60,000 nucleotides of DNA from Hydractinia symbiolongicarpus (taxonomy: Eukaryota > Cnidaria > Hydrozoa > Anthoathecata > Hydractiniidae), in assembly GCF_029227915.1 (NCBI RefSeq), contig NC_079875.1:10539001-10599000 (forward strand), in the 5' to 3' direction. Every line of letters begins with the position of its first letter. Within the stretch, counting starts at the first letter, position 1. This document shows, one piece after another, positions 1 through 13,000 of the stretch. Below the pieces are notes generated by a model. The model did not search any database, was not told the DNA's origin, and saw only the letters and a program-made list of their open reading frames with translations. The translations under genes were made by a program, and so were the position numbers.

Positions 1-3000
1 TATACGCTGGATCCCTGTCTGTTAGAGAAAAGCACCGTGAGTGATTATCATGTATTGATTTTAACCCTGATCATCTGCAAGATACAATACATTAAAAGTA
101 CGTGTCAATCTTCGAAGAGAAAATCCACAAGCATTTAACTTGTGAGTAGGTAAAAATACAGCAGATCAGCTTGCCAAGTTTGTTTGGAATTGCATTCCAC
201 TTATTAGTAAGCGTAGAAATCGTAAATTATTTTGGAACATTTCCTTTCTGCGACATGGCAGACAAACTAAAGACTCTGTCTATGTCTGTCATATGTTGTT
301 ATACGTAAGACAAAGTGGCAAATTCAAAAGTTCGACAAATAATATATTGGATATTTCTATACTAGGTTTATGCAATTTAAACTTGTCAAAATCCACAGCA
401 GACTTAAATTTTTAGTTATTTGTTTATTTTCAAAGTTGATGATAAATTTGCTGACTGCTGCTGACTCAAGCATGGTTATTTTTATAAAATATCTAGTTAT
501 TTATAGCCCAGACCTGAATTTTTTCTTACGACAGACGTCTTAGAAAGTTAAACTATTGCATTTCAAACGCTAGTTACCTAAGCAATCCATCTGTTCAACA
601 GCCTACTAACCGAGACTTAAAAATATTTACAAACTTGAAAAAATAGACATGAAAGTTCTACTTTATCAGAATTGTAACAGAACAAATTTTTTATTTATTA
701 TTTAAGCTCTCACACGACTACTTAATCGTGACTTGGTTATTCTGATCCACGAGACCTTCCAGTCACAGATTAATCAAAATCAAAGTAAATTACACATCTT
801 CTTTTTCAGGGGATTTTACCTTGTTATAACAAGGCAAAAAGTACCGTAGCATCTTTGCTTAATATCATACCAGATTATGCGATAAAAAAGGGCAACATTG
901 AGACCATACATTTTCTGTTCTAGCAAGAGAAAGCAAACCTATTTTCACAACTAAGCTAAACCAAAAAAATTTTCTTTGTAATTACAATTAACAACTTTAA
1001 AAAAAAATCACATTCGTAATAGTGCATATATTCTTTTATGTGTATATTGCCTTCAGATATAAAAGATATTTTTTAATTGGTTTAGGAGTGCTATCTGTAT
1101 TTTTACTAGTGTAAGACGTCAAAATAAATGCAGGCTACAAAATTTAAAACTTTTTATGTCTATAGAGGATTTGCTTATACTTACAAAATGTTTTGATGCT
1201 TTGCAGAATTTGTTAGACATTTCTATTAATGAAATTTAAATTTGCCACAGCTAGTAGATCTAAAAAGGTACTTATATTATTCTTTCAACTATTTCTTTTG
1301 AACTGTTGTTTTGAGTTTTTTAATTATGAAAAGATAGTTTTTTGCAACAAAATCATATAAGCCATCATGGTTACTTTAACATATAAAAAATATCCTGCAA
1401 TCATTTTTTGATATACATTTTTCATTTTTTTTTATTGAGATTTTGGTGACAAGATGGCCTAATTATTTTATTAGGGTAAGTAAGAAATTACCCTTGACAT
1501 TTGTAAGAAATATTTTCTTGCCTTAAAACCATGTTGCTATATGTATGTAAACAAATTACGTTATCTGATATCTTACTCACAGACCCATAAGTTGCACACA
1601 TGTAAAACTAAAATTTAAACTTTTTTGCACATTACTTGGCGTATTATTCGACCATTGTCTTTTCAATAGCATGAAATATTTTTATATTACCTGTATACTT
1701 AGAAGTTTCAGGGTTTAGATCTGGGAAGACCTACTGTTGATTGCCGAATATAACACAGATAAACTTTCTTGGTACCTTTTTGTGTGTTGTTGGCTTTCAC
1801 CACGACATGTCCCAGATTTTATTTACAAAAATGCATTAATTCTCCATATCGCATACTTTACCATTATCATGCTAGAATGTCATTATTTAGATCTTATAAT
1901 TTAGTATTACATAAGAACCGGTTAAAATGGCTACGAACCGGTTAAAATGCTCACATTCCGTATATCCTGCGCACATATTAAAAATCCGGCAAACGCGTTT
2001 GCACAATGAACACACCAGCGCACTTTGTTCACTGGTTCAATATTTTTTTTTCGAAAAGTATATTACAAAGAAATATTTCAGCAAGACTCATTCTGGATGA
2101 AAACATGACCAAGTCTTGAGAAGTTACATACATACCAGAAAGAATATCCAATTTTTTTTCGCCGCCATCAGCTCGACTTTCGTGTAAGTCACTAAAGTCG
2201 AAAACCAAAAGCCCTTTCGTAGCCCCTTTAATAAATTTTTACTTCTACCTAGCGGCTAGCATATGAAAGGACTTTAGTAGTCATATCATGGTCTCACATG
2301 CCCACGGTAATCAGGAAAATATATGCGAATAAATGATTTCAATTTTTATCTGATTAAAGTCTTTCGTGAAACAAAAATATACTTAACTTGAGTTAAAAAG
2401 AGGTATTTCTTGCATAGCAAATTTTTTGTGAAGTCCTGATAAATGAACAAAAATGAATTTTTATTAGTTTTATATACTTTTTAAAGTTCAGAAATTGAGT
2501 ATTAATTAAGACTGATAAAATTTTGTATGATATTGACAAAAAAAACAAGTAAGTAAGGTTTTTTAAACAAATTAATTCTTCTCAGGTCATTGCACATACT
2601 AAGTAAACTAACACCTAAAGAATCCTATATTGTCAGGACAGCGATTATGCTTCAACAACATGTTTTCATATATTGTGTCCAACAATTTTTAGGTTTAATA
2701 CCCTGCATATAATATAGCACACCCATTGTTGTTCCTTTTGAAAAATAACATTTTGCGAAATGTCTAAAAATAATTTGCTTTCTGGTCTAAGCTAACTGCA
2801 GTAAAACACAAATTCCTGGACTTGGTATACATATTAAAAAACGCAACAAAAATTTGCATTCTAAAACTGGTAGGAGTTTGACATAATTATGTATATAATT
2901 ATATAGTAATCGATTATATAAATTGGAAAAGTTGTTGTTCATATTAGGAGGGAAATTGTCCTTTGCAGCTAAAAATGTGTCTAACTTTTCTCATATAATA

Positions 3001-3174
3001 TTTAACATGTTGTCAAAAATACCTCACCTGAAGAAAAAGCCATTAAATATTTTGTTTTTAAATATGTGGCTAATCTTCTTATATATCTGTCGCTCTATGT
3101 AACTAGCCGCAAATCACATAAAATAACAAGAAATAGCTGACAATGCTTTTTATAAGTTAAAGGATTTTTGCTAA
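1..3174. other. Non-coding AT-rich stretch
   Basis: I see no convincing exon on either strand. The only local structure is a short direct duplication at about 1918-1948, where AACCGGTTAAAATG occurs twice with a few bases between the copies. The stretch ends at the mini-Helitron that starts at 3175. Confidence 0.6.
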
Positions 3175-3322
3175 CTAGTTGTTAGCCCGTGGAAAATCCA
3201 CGGGTTCGTCCGTCCTTTTTATACCGCATTGCGTGCTTCTCGCTATTGCGCAGCTAAGCTACCATTTTGCGTGACAGACAGACGGACGGACGGACAGACG
3301 TATACGGGCATTATAATATAGA
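3175..3322 (-). mobile_element. Complete 148-bp mini-Helitron (non-autonomous)
   Basis: Read on the minus strand the element starts TCTATATTATAATGCCCGTA directly after an A at plus position 3323. It ends in CTAG directly before a T, which is the A^TC...CTAG^T arrangement expected for a Helitron. Just before the end is a strong hairpin, CCCGTGGA-TTT-TCCACGGG, followed by a short spacer and CTAG. The interior has CTGTCCGTCCGTCC-type repeats. It has no coding capacity and must have been moved in trans. A related copy lies at about 26480-26616. Confidence 0.8.
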
Positions 3323-4022
3323 TAATTACAAATTTAGCTAAGCAAGATGTATGGAGGGAAATCAGTCGCAATTATTAAGTATTGTTGATTAGTAATTAAA
3401 CAGTGTCAACTTTGATTTCATCTACAAAAATATGAAAGTTTCCTTCTGTTTTTTTTCGTCCGCCATTTTTCAATTTTCAATTTGAAGCGAACGTCTGGTT
3501 TCCATATTATTAGCACAGGATTTGCAAAACTGCCTGGCACATCCCGGTATTTTTTATCGCGTGACTAGTCTGTGCCAGGGTCATTATTGACCACTCCGAA
3601 GTAACAACGCAGGGGGGGACAAGACTCTGGATATGAGATTGCTTCATGACCACGTTTAAAAAATCACGTCGTCGTCTTTGTTTCATTAATTTTGTCCCCA
3701 AGTGCAGCTAATTCCAGGTAACAATGTAAGCTAGTTGAAAGTAAACAAAATATGTCGCTGAAATTAGCAAAACTAGCTGATATTGACACATCAACAAGAG
3801 CTTTTTTTCTATTATTATATAATAAAACTGTCGTTTGCCCTTATTTGCACATTCTAAATTTCTAAACAATGCTGTTTTTTCTTCTTTTGTCTTCTGTTGT
3901 CTTTTTCTTCAGGCGAAAAATAGCAAGAAAAAAAATCCCTAGAAAGGAGGGCTTAATTATACACAATGCAAAAAATAAAAGTATTCTTATACTAACCTTA
4001 TTGGCTAAACACTTGGTAGCAG

Positions 4023-7000
4023 ATGGTGTGGTCTTGACCTTCTGGCACACGTCCACTCCTTCTCTCAAAGTTATCGCCCCTGATAATTACGTTGAATTTC
4101 TTTTAGCGATGAATATAGATACATTAAGCCATTCAGTGAAAAAGGCAAATCTTCCTCATCAATCTGGCCGTCTTGGTACACATTTGGATGACTTTGGCAT
4201 AAAATACCGGTTACATGGATCAAAAGGATACGTATATTTATTAGACAAAGGAAATCTTACTGAAAATCAGCATTACTACAGAACGACTTTTAAGGTATTT
4301 ATAAGAATAATTGTAGTAAGTTTCTAAACAACGTTATTAAACAAAATTATTTGTCTCCGCCTACAGAAAGGTTATTGTATAATGTTTATTCAGTTTTTTT
4401 ATTCAAAGAGGAAACTCCTTACAACAGCGCTGTTCTGATGTTATTGTTAAGTACGGGATCATCACGCAAGATGAAAAGGCTGTCTTTGATTGCAAGTGAG
4501 AAACGGCTATTCCCATGCGCAAGAATGCTAAACTTGTCAAAAAACGGAGATGGAGCATTTTAGACGACATTAATTGCAACAAAATGTAAAAAAGGGTTAA
4601 TTTAATGGCCAAAAAAGGCAGTTGCTCGGAGAATGAAAGTGACACCAATCGTAAAAAATCTTAACCTTATTTTTACTTAGCTGTCAGAAACTTCAAGCAT
4701 AATGCAAAAATTCGCTCTGGTACAAAAGTAATTGAATTTTAAGCAGATAGTTGCATTTCTAACAAATTTCAAGCTTTTGATGACGTCACAGAAGATGTGC
4801 TGATGCAAGCAAAAATTTATTGCTGCCATTTTGTTCCTTTTATGACGTACTATAAGTGTGCCGCGTTTGATTCAATTTAAACAACCCTATGAAAAGTTAT
4901 TGAGCCCCCCCCCCCCCCCCCCCCCCGGTCATAGTATCTCTGAAAACCCCCGGACGGATAGGGTAAATGTATTTAATTTATTTTTCATCATAAACTTAGC
5001 AATCTAGATAGACAAGAACTGAACTTTACACATTACTTACAACTCTACTTTTAGATGGGAGACTCTTCGGGAAGCACTGACATACTGTTTATAGCGTTTG
5101 TTGTAAACCACAACCAAGAATATGGAATATACATTCGACATACCTTTATACATCAAATGGAGCGAAATGACCAGTCCCGTGCTTCACTGAAAAAACTTCC
5201 TTCGTATTATTTTAGTGATGATAAAGCATTATCTGGGTATGTGATCTCTTACTTTGATTTGTAACTTAACTAAATTTTGCGAGATGCGAGCTAAGCAACT
5301 CTACCAATAAAAATATTTATTATATGTTTTTACCTTGTTGTCTCTTTAAATATTAACTGAAGATGAATAGTTAAGGCATGATCAATCGTCGCAGGATTAA
5401 GTTTTCCAGAACCTATATTTAAATCTGTCAATACCCAAAAAATTTTGGAACCTGATTTGCATAATTGATCTCGAAATGCAAGAACAAAAAATTTTCTTCA
5501 ATTTTTATTTTAAAATTAACTAGACTGCAGAAACATACATTCTGAATTATGTAATTGTTTAATGCCAAATTAGGAAGAAAAAAGTGCGCAAATATACTTC
5601 AAAAAAAAACTTCGAAAAAAAATTGCTAGTCAAAATAGAAACAAGAAAATGTTCAAAAACTTAAACAATAGTTTTTGAAATACATAAAATGCATATGTAA
5701 AGTTTCATGAAAATATGTAGTAACCAAGAGGATTCTTTCTACTAAAATATGCAAAAACTGATTAAGACATACATAATACGTATATGGGTAAAAAGAAATA
5801 AAAAACGTTGTATTCTTGACATTTTATTACGCACATTTCGTGTTTTAGCTACAAGACTGTATCAACATATAATAAATTTTAATGGGAAAAACAACAAAAA
5901 ACTTTAAATAAACAATAATGTACATAGCTTGTTTATGCAAACCTTGTTTTTAACTGCACATATGTTGTATTCACATATCTATATAATAATACGCCAGTTC
6001 TGCCTGTCAGTGACTTTTACAAAGTGGATTATATTCTTCACCATTTTTTTTGATTTTTTTGATAATTTTTTGTAATTCACCAAACTTTAACGTAAATATG
6101 ATAAACGTCAAAGAAGTATACTTTAATTTAATAAACCCATTACAGTGCACTTAAGGGGGAACCCCTAATTTTTAAATTTATATTTAAGTAAAATAGTTGG
6201 TTACACTGAAAAGGGCATGGAACAAAACCAAGAAAAATGTTTCCAAAAATTCAAAATGACGACTGCTTGCTATGGTAACCGGGAGAAGCTATCAAAATCA
6301 AGCAAAAATAGCCTTTACGGTGGCCAAAATTTGGAAAAAAGAATGAAATCTTTTTAAAGCCAAAATTCTAATTAATTTATTACGGCTTCTACTACAAAGA
6401 ATAACTGCTGAAAATTCCAGCGTAAAAGCTTTAACGGTTTATGAGATATTACGGCCGGCGTGTTAAAAAATGTGTTTCAAGAAAATCGCAAAAACAACAA
6501 AAATATATCAGAAAATTGACTGTTTTAGACTATTTCTACAGAAAGCATTTTCAAAACCCACCATCTTCATAAACCTTTCCTTCTTTTTCTTTAGCTTCAT
6601 CTGATCGACGCAGTTTTTTAGCCTGAAGGATTTGTCGTCTAAATTTAATAGACTTGTCCGCTCTGTACTTAGAAAATTTCGATTTTTAATGTTCAGCCCT
6701 TTACATCCACTCAAAGTATACTTTCCAGGAATCATTCCCAGGTTCTCATGTATTAATATACTAGCTTTAAATCCAATATTAAAATCAGCTACGGTATCAT
6801 ATGTCGCCAATTGCAAGTTGTCGAAACCAACATATTTGTTCTTCGGAATGCGATCCCAAATTGTGCCGTTGAAAATTTCATTCGCGTTTTGTGCTTTGTC
6901 GTGTTTTTTATGGTTTTGTCATAATTAGACATATTCATAGCATGCGTAAATTTTCAAATGGCCTCCGCCTCCTTGTCCTCATACACGCACAAGTTATTCG

Positions 7001-10000
7001 TTTATTTATATCAAATCCTCTTCTTGCTGTTTTGGATGTATAAAAGTCAGTAGTAAACTTACGTACATTTAAGCCACCTTTTTCTGAAAAATTTTCAAGA
7101 TTAGCGTGTATGTTTCGCAAGTAGGACATAACAACGTTTCGATAACATTGGACAAAATCTCGGTGTCGATAATAAGATGTGTTAAGATGCAGTTGATAAA
7201 TTCGATAAATTAAACGGATTTGAGCTATTTATAGATGTACAACGTGATTTAGTGATATTTACATAGGGATTTGATTCGCTATTTACAAAGTTTACAGGGC
7301 TGCTAGGGACAACATTTTGGGAAGGATCGGATGATCTTTTACCACAATATCCTTTCCTTTTTTCAGTTGTTTTCGTTCTTTGCTTTTTTACGCAAACTTT
7401 TGGCATATTTGTACAAATCTAGCCAGAGAAGTAACACTGAATACTACCAGTATTTTCTAACAACATTGAACAGAGCAGAATTTTGCAGAACAAACTTTAT
7501 GCACATTTGTCTCGCTTTTTGCCTCCTTTGTTCAATGGAAACATAGCTTAAAACTTAAAACTCAGACAACCTGGGACTAATTTGGGAAAGTTTCGAAAAC
7601 CTGGGTCCCAGAATCTGTTTCAGAATGGACGGTTGATGACGTCATTAAAAAACCTTTAAACCCTAATATCTCTGCAACAGTTTGTCAAAAGTACATGATC
7701 CAATATATTTTCTTGATTAGCATTTCAAGATCTATACGATAGAGGGCACAAGTATGCAAATTTCTAAAAAAAATTTTTAATATCTCCTTAGGCGTTCGTC
7801 GAGAATATATGATCCTGTACAATATTTTGACCAGCGTTTTAACCTCTAAACATTACAGACAACAAATGAATAAATTTTGCGAAATTTTTATCTACACTAC
7901 ACTGCTGATAACAGCAAAACATCGGAAACAAATTTCTTTTTATCGACCTTCTACCTAAGTGGATATCTCAACGGGCCTTATCGACTAGTATTCAAATCAT
8001 CAGAAAAAATATATATCATGCATAATTCCTTAATGTCATGTATTAATATACTAGCTTTAAATCCAATATTAAAATCAGCTACGGTATCATATGTCGCCAA
8101 TTGCAAGTTGTCGAAACCAACATATTTGTTCTTCGGAATGCGATCCCAAATTGTGCCGTTGAAAATTTCATTCGCGTTTTGTGCTTTGTCGTGTTTTTAT
8201 GGTTTTGTCATAATTAGACATATTCATAGCATGCGTAAATTTTCAAATGGCCTCCGCCTCCTTGTCCTAATACACGCACAAGTTATTCGTTTATTTATAT
8301 CAAATCCTCTTCTTGCTGTTTTGGATGTATAAAAGTCAGTAGTAAACTTACGTACATGTAAGCCACCTTTTTCTGAAAAATTTTCAATTAAGATTAGCGT
8401 GTATGTTTCGCAAGTAGGACATAACAACGTTTCGATAACATTGGACAAAATCTCGATGTCGATAATAAGATGTGTTAAGATGCAGTTGATAAATTCGATA
8501 AATTAAACGGATTTGAGCTATTTATAGATTTACAACGTGATTTAGTGATATTTACATAGGAATTTGATTCGCTATTTACAAAGTTTACAGGGCTGCTAGG
8601 GACAATATTTTGGGAAGGATCGGATGATCTTTTACCACAATATCCTTTCCTTTTTTCAGTTGTTTTCGTTCTTTGCTTTTTTACGCAAACTTTTGGCATA
8701 TTTGTACAAATCTACCCAGAGAAGTAACACTGAATACTACCAGTATTTTCTAACAGCATTGAACAGAGCAGAATTTTCTAGAACACAGTTTATGCACATT
8801 TGTCTCGCTTTTTGCCTCCTTTGTTCAATGGAAACATACCTTAAAACTTAGGAATCAGACCCTAGCACAAAATTCCCTTCTTTTCAAATCCCACAATAAT
8901 CGGAAAAACGACTTTCATATTCGGAATCTACATACCCGAAAGTATTAAAAAACCGTATAAATATTTTTTTGCTTTTTTAAAAAACATTGTTTGATGCCAA
9001 ATAACTTGGAAACGAGGTGCTAACGTCAATAATTTTTCACTGCGTGGGTAACTAGGGACCACCTGGGACTAATTTGGGTAAGTTTCGAAAACCTGGGTCC
9101 CAGAATCTGTTTCAGAATGGACGGTTGATGACGTCATCAAAAAACCTTCAATTCCTAATATCTCTGCAACTGTTTATCAAAAGTAAATGATCCCATATAT
9201 TTTCTTGATCAGCGTTTCAAGATCTATATGATAAATGAAACAAGTATGCAAATTTCTAAAAAAATTTTAATCCCCGATATCTCCTTAGGCGTTCGTCGAG
9301 AACATATGATCCTGTACATTATTTTGACCAGCGTTTTAACCTCTACACATTACAGACAACAAATGAATAAATTTTGCGAATTTTTTATCTACACTACACT
9401 GCTGACAGCAGCAAAACATCGGAAACAAATTTCTTTTTATCGACCTTCTACCTAAGTGGATATCTCCACGGGCCTTATCGACTAGTATTCAATCATCAAA
9501 AAATATATATATCATACATAAGTCCTTAATGCAAACAAGAAGACATTTTGTGCTTCTTGTTATGTAGAGAAATATTTTCCAGGCCTGAGACAAACAAAAC
9601 TATGTTGGTTGAATTTTAAATTTTATTCCTCGATACTTTTTTTAAAGAATCATTGATTGGTAACAGTATGCAATACAACAATAACTGCTAAAGTGTGTGC
9701 AGATATACTGATGACAAATTCATTTTCGAAGATAAGTCACATAAAAGCACTTGTTTGGACCCAATATAAAACAGGAAATTCATTTCCTAATTCCTTGCAG
9801 AAGTTTCTCATATGTAAAAATATAGATATGAGAAGGTAAGAGCAAAGTTCCAGTTGCTTCCAACCTTAAAAAAAATTCAATGACATTAATTAAGAATTCC
9901 TGTGTATATGCTAACATCCTGCTATATATACAATGGAACCCAATGTTCAGAGATACTAGACAATGTAAGCAAAAAAAATGGTCTATTGAACAGTAAAATA

Positions 10001-13000
10001 CTTGACATGTCTAGAAGCTGAATAAATGAGGTAAAAACCTACTCATAAGACGTTTGTTGGAGCAAGTTGTCAGTAACTACCAAAGGGGAAGAGTGACTCA
10101 CTGGTCTTTTTTTTAGCTAGCTTGCTGCATCAAGTAAGACTCAATAAAATATCAGAGAGCTATCTAGTTGTAACTTTAATAAACACTATAGGATACATAT
10201 GGGATAACCAGAATAGACACAGACAATAGCTTATCTAGTCAATTTCGTTCAATTGAAATAATTCTGTCATAATGACTCAATTCATTGATTATATTGTCTT
10301 AACCAAAAATGTTTATTGTCATGACGTATTAAATGCAGCTAGACAAATATTCGGTTCCCGCGCTTTCTGTTTACAATTTTCCAGTCCTTTGTGACTTGTG
10401 TGCAAGGTCGATGATCTGACGGAAAACACATTTTGTTCCGGCTGATAAATCAGCGAAGTTAAGACTATCCTTTAAAAGAAATCGGGTGAAGGAAAAGAAA
10501 AAAGAAAACACGGCTGCTTTTAGTAAAATTTCGAATTTAATTTGATATCCTAACAAATTTTGGAACACATGACTATTTTTACAACTGTATAAAATAATGA
10601 CATTGTTTCCTATACATATTAAGTATTCGCATTCTGAGAAATTAATGAAGAAGTATTCAGTCTTTAAACCTCCTTTTTATTTAGACATATAAAAAGAATT
10701 GGACCATTCGCTATCATTAACTATGGAAATTCAACAGCAACAAATTACACACTTGATTTTTTTTTACCACCCCTTGCGAATTTGGAGAATTTGCCCGAAC
10801 CATCATATGCTCAAAATTGTGGAAAAGTGAATGCTCTGGCCGAAGATATAAAGGAAAATAATGCAATACGATTTAAGGTATGATGTTATATTATTTACCA
10901 AGGGAAAGAATTTTAATATGAAAAACTTTAATACGAAAAATTTGGTGGGAATTAAATTTAGCAGAATTTGGTAGAATTGAATTTAGCGCATAACGAAAAA
11001 ATGCAATGTGTACCTGTTGCTTAGCTTGGTAAAATATACATGACAACGGTTTGTTTGTGCATTGCACTTTCTGGTGCTTTTTAGTTATCAAAGTTTGTTT
11101 TAATGGTTCCTGCATTATCGTTTTTAGCTTCAGTTTGTTGATCCTGCTATGGTTTATTGTCAATTCTATTTACGATGGTATGTTGGTGCGGAAGAACTCA
11201 GAACCACTCGCAAAGATATGGATTACTACGTTCATGGTCTTCTCACATACTGCCCGTATCGAGAATGCAATTCCGTCGATAAACCTTTCCAAATGGAAGA
11301 ATTCAAATGGGGATTTACTTTATTGGGAAGAAACAAGTTAGGTATAAAATAAGTATTGCGGTAAAATAGTGCCAACTATGGTGCAACGTTGACCGAAATC
11401 GCGCTATGGGGAAGGGTGGGGAGAGTGAGTCAACCACTTCCCCTGTTTATTTTTTTCCATAACTTTTTATGGGCTTATAATTACACTTTTATGTGACTTT
11501 ATTTTCTTACCTTTTCTTTATCTTTATCTTTTAGGTCTTTTTTTTTGAGTTATTTTTTTAAATTCAAGGACTTCTTAGCATATGTTGACACGTTATTTTG
11601 TTTGTCACATTGGTGATACTAAATACAATGCAGTTATACAAATATTTAATAATCTCAAAATTTAGGTAATTTATGTTTACCAAGTTTAACAAATTGATGA
11701 TGTTATTAGCAAAAATGCTGACATGCACAATTTTTGCACCAAGTTGCTACTCAAGGCCTAGGCAACATTTCTAACAGATTCATGCTTTTTAAACAAAAAA
11801 ATAATAAAGGAATTGCAAAGGGCGAACGATTTATGCAAAGTCTTAGATACTAGAAAACGCAAGTAACATGGGGTGGATTATAGCTAAATAATTGTTAAAC
11901 AATTGCAACTAAAACCGTCCCTTGATCGTCACTCCAGAGAGCAGAATTAATTATTATTACTTCAGTTCCTAAAACCTTTTACCTCCCATCACCTTGGTTA
12001 TTCTTCCTTCAAAAGTTTGCCGCTATCCATAAAAGCAACTGTTTGCCACTTTTGTTTTTTCGTCAATTTGACTAATTTTGTAACAAAACAATGAAAATAA
12101 GCAAACAGGAGAGGTAAATAACAAGTTGTGATGGAGAAGTTCAGTTAAATATTCATGTTGAATAAACTGACAATTCAAGTTGACATATCCACATATTTAT
12201 TTTCTGAATGCGAGCTTTCGCCATCTCTTAGGTTTACATAATCACACTAATTGACAAATTCGTCTTCTAACGTATTAAATACTTAAAAATGTACAAAAAA
12301 TAAAAATGGTAACAATAGAAATTATTGAAATAATTCGAAAAGCATCGCTTTAACTGCGTTATTAGGAATAGGTTGGGCACGCTCTATAAGAAGACTCTCC
12401 ATCAGAGTGAATTCAGAATAACAAGTCTTTAAAATTGTTTCATCTGTCATATTTTTGTCTGCCTGTCCGTCCGTCTGTACATCCGTAGGCAGGCAGACAG
12501 GAAGGGCTGACAAACGGACGGACAGTAAGACATATAACTCTTGTATGAATGGTGCTAAACCCTTATAAGACTAATAAAATCTTGTTACTAACTATAAGAC
12601 TTGTTACTAACTGTTCCTGTTGTCTTTTTATCTGAAATATTATTATTAGATGAATACAAACAGTTTCGCATCAAGAATGTGAACAGTGGAAGATGCTGGA
12701 ATGTACGTGACGACAATGACCATGTGAGAACTAATACCAAGTGCCAAACTGAATTCGAATATACGAATAATAAATATGTAATGGATACAAACAGTGGTAA
12801 AAGCCTGTATCACTACACTGCTATTTGGAATGCAAGATATAATTTCCAAGCACATGTGTATCGTGGCATGCGATTATACTATAACAGAGACAATCACATC
12901 AGTCAGTTCTCATCCATCCGTTATCTCTATTGCGCAATGGAAAATGAAACTATAATTTTCCGAAGCAAAATACGCATACGCATAACAGCGAAGTGTCCAC

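Larger units (their letters stand above)
5978..9485 (+). mobile_element. Helitron carrying Mutator-like remains and an internal tandem duplication
   Basis: The 5' end is A^TCTATATAATAATACGCC at 5978. The 3' end is the hairpin GTGGATATCTCCAC followed by GGGCCTTATCGACTAG^T, ending at 9485. A second 3' end with one stem mismatch ends at 7988. Compared with the simple 484-bp copy at 47982-48465, this copy matches from the 5' end to the ...CATTACAGTGCACTTAA segment near 6155. It resumes at ATAACTTGGAAACGAGGTG near 9000. Everything between is extra sequence with remains of a Mutator-like protein. The element sits in an intron of the 4.0-14.1 kb gene. No Rep/helicase gene is present. Confidence 0.7.

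Noticed and set aside
3869-4022. Hydrophobic start MLFFLLLSSVVFFF as a signal peptide for the first gene
   Set aside because: It is a T/C-rich tract, followed at once by RRKIARKK, and precedes a good acceptor at 4020-4022; more likely intron polypyrimidine sequence than coding.
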